From JAGYLJ01 sp034661035 (GTDB taxonomy: Bacteria > Patescibacteriota > Minisyncoccia > Phycocordibacterales > UBA12079): DNA of 5,619 bases. A program made the position numbers and the translations under genes. This document shows, piece by piece, positions 5,359-5,619 of the stretch. Positions within the stretch are counted from its first letter, which is position 1. Each line of letters begins with the position of its first letter. The stretch is from positions 1-5,619 of the forward strand of contig JAYEKM010000004.1 of NCBI GenBank assembly GCA_034661035.1, given 5' to 3'. The notes beneath the pieces are model-generated. The model saw only the letters and a list, made by a program, of their open reading frames with translations. It did not search any database and was not told the DNA's origin.

Positions 5359-5619
5359 TTAATAAAAACTCCCTTTAAACAAAAATTCTCTAGTAGGTTT
5401 ATCAATTCTTTCCAAAATATCTAAAATCCGCTTAGATGCTTCCCCTCGCCCATGTTTCCCTTTTTCCCAGCCTTCTCGAAGACCAAACTCATTTCTAAAA
5501 TCACTAGAAAAATGCGATTTAAAAGCCTTCTCTCGCCCGAAATTCCTCTCTCCTATTGAGATACAGGGAACACCTAAATATTGAGCTTCAAGATACATTG
5601 CCGACGAATTTCCTACAAA
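5359..5619 (-). CDS. UDP-GlcNAc 2-epimerase family (NeuC/WecB-like), C-terminal 86 residues
   Basis: Only the C-terminal end is in the window; the frame stays open to position 5619. The first visible residues are FVGNSSA, then YLEAQYLGVPCISIGERNFGRE, which match the family pattern GNSSxxxxEAxxxGxPxxxIGxRxxGR, and the end KHGRGEASKRILDIL matches YGxGxASxxIxxIL. The GNSS form resembles the hydrolysing NeuC branch more than WecB, which carries SDSGG. NeuC releases UDP from UDP-GlcNAc to give N-acetylmannosamine, the substrate that NeuB then condenses with PEP; a NeuB homologue lies three genes downstream in the same direction. The catalytic N-terminal domain cannot be seen, so the exact reaction (GlcNAc or a diacetamido sugar) is open. 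ATG at 5598 is internal to the gene, not its start. The next gene begins 29 bases downstream. Confidence 0.85.
   Translation of the reverse strand, partial: FVGNSSAMYLEAQYLGVPCISIGERNFGREKAFKSHFSSDFRNEFGLREGWEKGKHGRGEASKRILDILERIDKPTREFLFKGSFY

Overview
The window comes from a tailed phage or an integrated prophage. The evidence is a large terminase subunit (TerL) running off the left edge, with an intact Walker A and Walker B, preceded by two small overlapping phage-type genes. The DNA is AT-rich. All eight genes lie on the minus strand, so transcription runs from right to left. Spacers are short or negative, Shine-Dalgarno sites are of the AGGAG type, and one gene starts with TTG. I cannot name the host.

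In transcription order (right to left) the genes are: the C-terminal part of a NeuC/WecB-type UDP-GlcNAc 2-epimerase (5619-5359, cut by the window edge); a 564-residue protein with a zinc ribbon and two DUF115/Maf-like domains joined by a 13-unit EDTG/KDTG repeat (5329-3635); a TylF/MycF-type SAM methyltransferase (3576-2980); a short NeuB-type nonulosonate synthase without a SAF domain (2947-2255); a HAD-IIIA phosphatase (2180-1650); a 107-residue protein, probably a small structural protein (1546-1223); a 140-residue acidic protein in the usual place of a small terminase subunit (1239-817); and TerL (820-1, incomplete).

The right two thirds therefore looks like a sugar module placed directly upstream of the packaging genes. 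The epimerase and NeuB homologues could make a sialic-acid-like nonulosonate, with the HAD enzyme removing a phosphate and the methyltransferase decorating the product. DUF115 is the core domain of Maf proteins, which link nonulosonates to flagellin, so the 564-residue protein is a candidate transferase. The module may glycosylate a virion protein or alter the host surface. This is inference from family membership and gene order; no CMP-sugar synthetase is visible here, and the cluster continues beyond the right edge.

The window also carries several small duplications: a 12-bp array with a 48-bp higher-order period, a 24-bp repeat in the putative small terminase gene, a perfect 32-bp duplication that shifts the frame at the end of the NeuB gene, and a 29-bp-offset duplication of the methyltransferase 3' end that holds the ribosome binding site of the NeuB gene. 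No stretch longer than about 105 bases lacks a gene.
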